Below are positions 63,946 to 64,000 of a stretch of DNA of 64,000 nucleotides, in pieces. The position numbers and the translations under genes are program-made. Source of the stretch: Lachnospiraceae bacterium. Its GTDB lineage: Bacteria; Bacillota; Clostridia; Lachnospirales; Lachnospiraceae. The notes beneath the pieces are model-generated. The model searched no databases. It saw nothing but the letters and a program-made list of their open reading frames with translations, and was not told the origin of the DNA. The number at the start of each line of letters is the position of its first letter. The first letter of the stretch is position 1. The stretch lies in assembly GCA_910575155.1 (NCBI GenBank), contig CAJTDX010000011.1, positions 50,108 through 114,107 of the forward strand, in the 5' to 3' direction.

Positions 63946-64000
63946 TCCGGAAATATTTCCCGATTTTACAGACACGAAACGGAGGGCAGAACCCTCCGCT

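Overview
The window looks like chromosomal DNA of a spore-forming, anaerobic Firmicute of the Lachnospiraceae type. The inference rests on SpoVT, Shine-Dalgarno sites close to AGGAGG ahead of nearly every gene, moderate GC, a DUF6382-FHA protein, Rpn-type nucleases with Gln/Gly-rich C-termini, rubrerythrin, an oxygen-independent gene set, and Lys-rich Ig-like/LRR surface-protein tails. No rRNA, tRNA, CRISPR array, prophage or intact insertion sequence was seen. The species cannot be named from sequence reading alone.

Layout. 1-10.1 kb holds housekeeping and redox genes: FHA protein, flavodoxin-SCP2 protein, HIT hydrolase, an Rpn nuclease, MurG, glucose-6-phosphate isomerase, a FucO-like lactaldehyde reductase, a zinc-ribbon protein and rubrerythrin. 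10.4-20.7 kb is a surface and secretion region: a small secreted protein, a lipoprotein FKBP/trigger-factor-like isomerase, a HAD phosphatase and a 2221-residue secreted GH2 beta-galactosidase with two LamG domains and many Ig-like repeats. 20.8-28.7 kb contains a MazEF pair, an unrecognised 917-residue zinc-ribbon/coiled-coil protein, a patatin-histidine phosphatase pair, a GNAT enzyme, a Crp/Fnr regulator and thioredoxin. 28.7-36 kb has a ferredoxin/NapH-like pair, a decayed patch (transposase scrap and headless Rpn gene), a D-2-hydroxyacid dehydrogenase, a zinc phospholipase C-like protein, a SNF2 helicase and a broken RdgB/HAM1 gene.

36-45.2 kb is the most unusual block. An OmpR-type two-component system is divergent from an operon encoding a lipoprotein that fuses a propeller-like domain to a solute-binding protein, two MalF/MalG-type permeases, a MacA/HlyD-like adaptor, a membrane protein with a MacB-like periplasmic core, and a DUF4321 protein. 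No ATPase is in the operon. Between the two units are four 7-bp half-sites in two pairs, each pair spaced 11 bp. 45.2-55.3 kb carries an Spx/ArsC-like protein, acylphosphatase, two-domain PPK2, a PocR-MCP sensor, SpoVT, a polysaccharide deacetylase, an SbcD/YhaN-like pair and a class A penicillin-binding protein. 55.4-60.7 kb is a Bce/Vex-type module (regulator, kinase, ABC ATPase, FtsX permease) with its own 11-bp-periodic operator. 61-63.7 kb encodes ROK glucokinase and a PutP-type sodium symporter, followed by the orphan C-terminus of a BspA-like surface protein.

The intergenic DNA is rich in palindromic elements. Long, nearly complete palindromes lie at 5397-5562 (in the inferred murG leader), 30331-30490 and about 55247-55386, with a shorter one at 10225-10297. 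A hairpin repeat of about 79 bp occurs twice (2755-2833, 10131-10209), and a second repeat of about 41 bp flanks the HAD phosphatase gene (12694-12734, 13843-13883). These look like small non-autonomous repeat families and may act as RNA structures.
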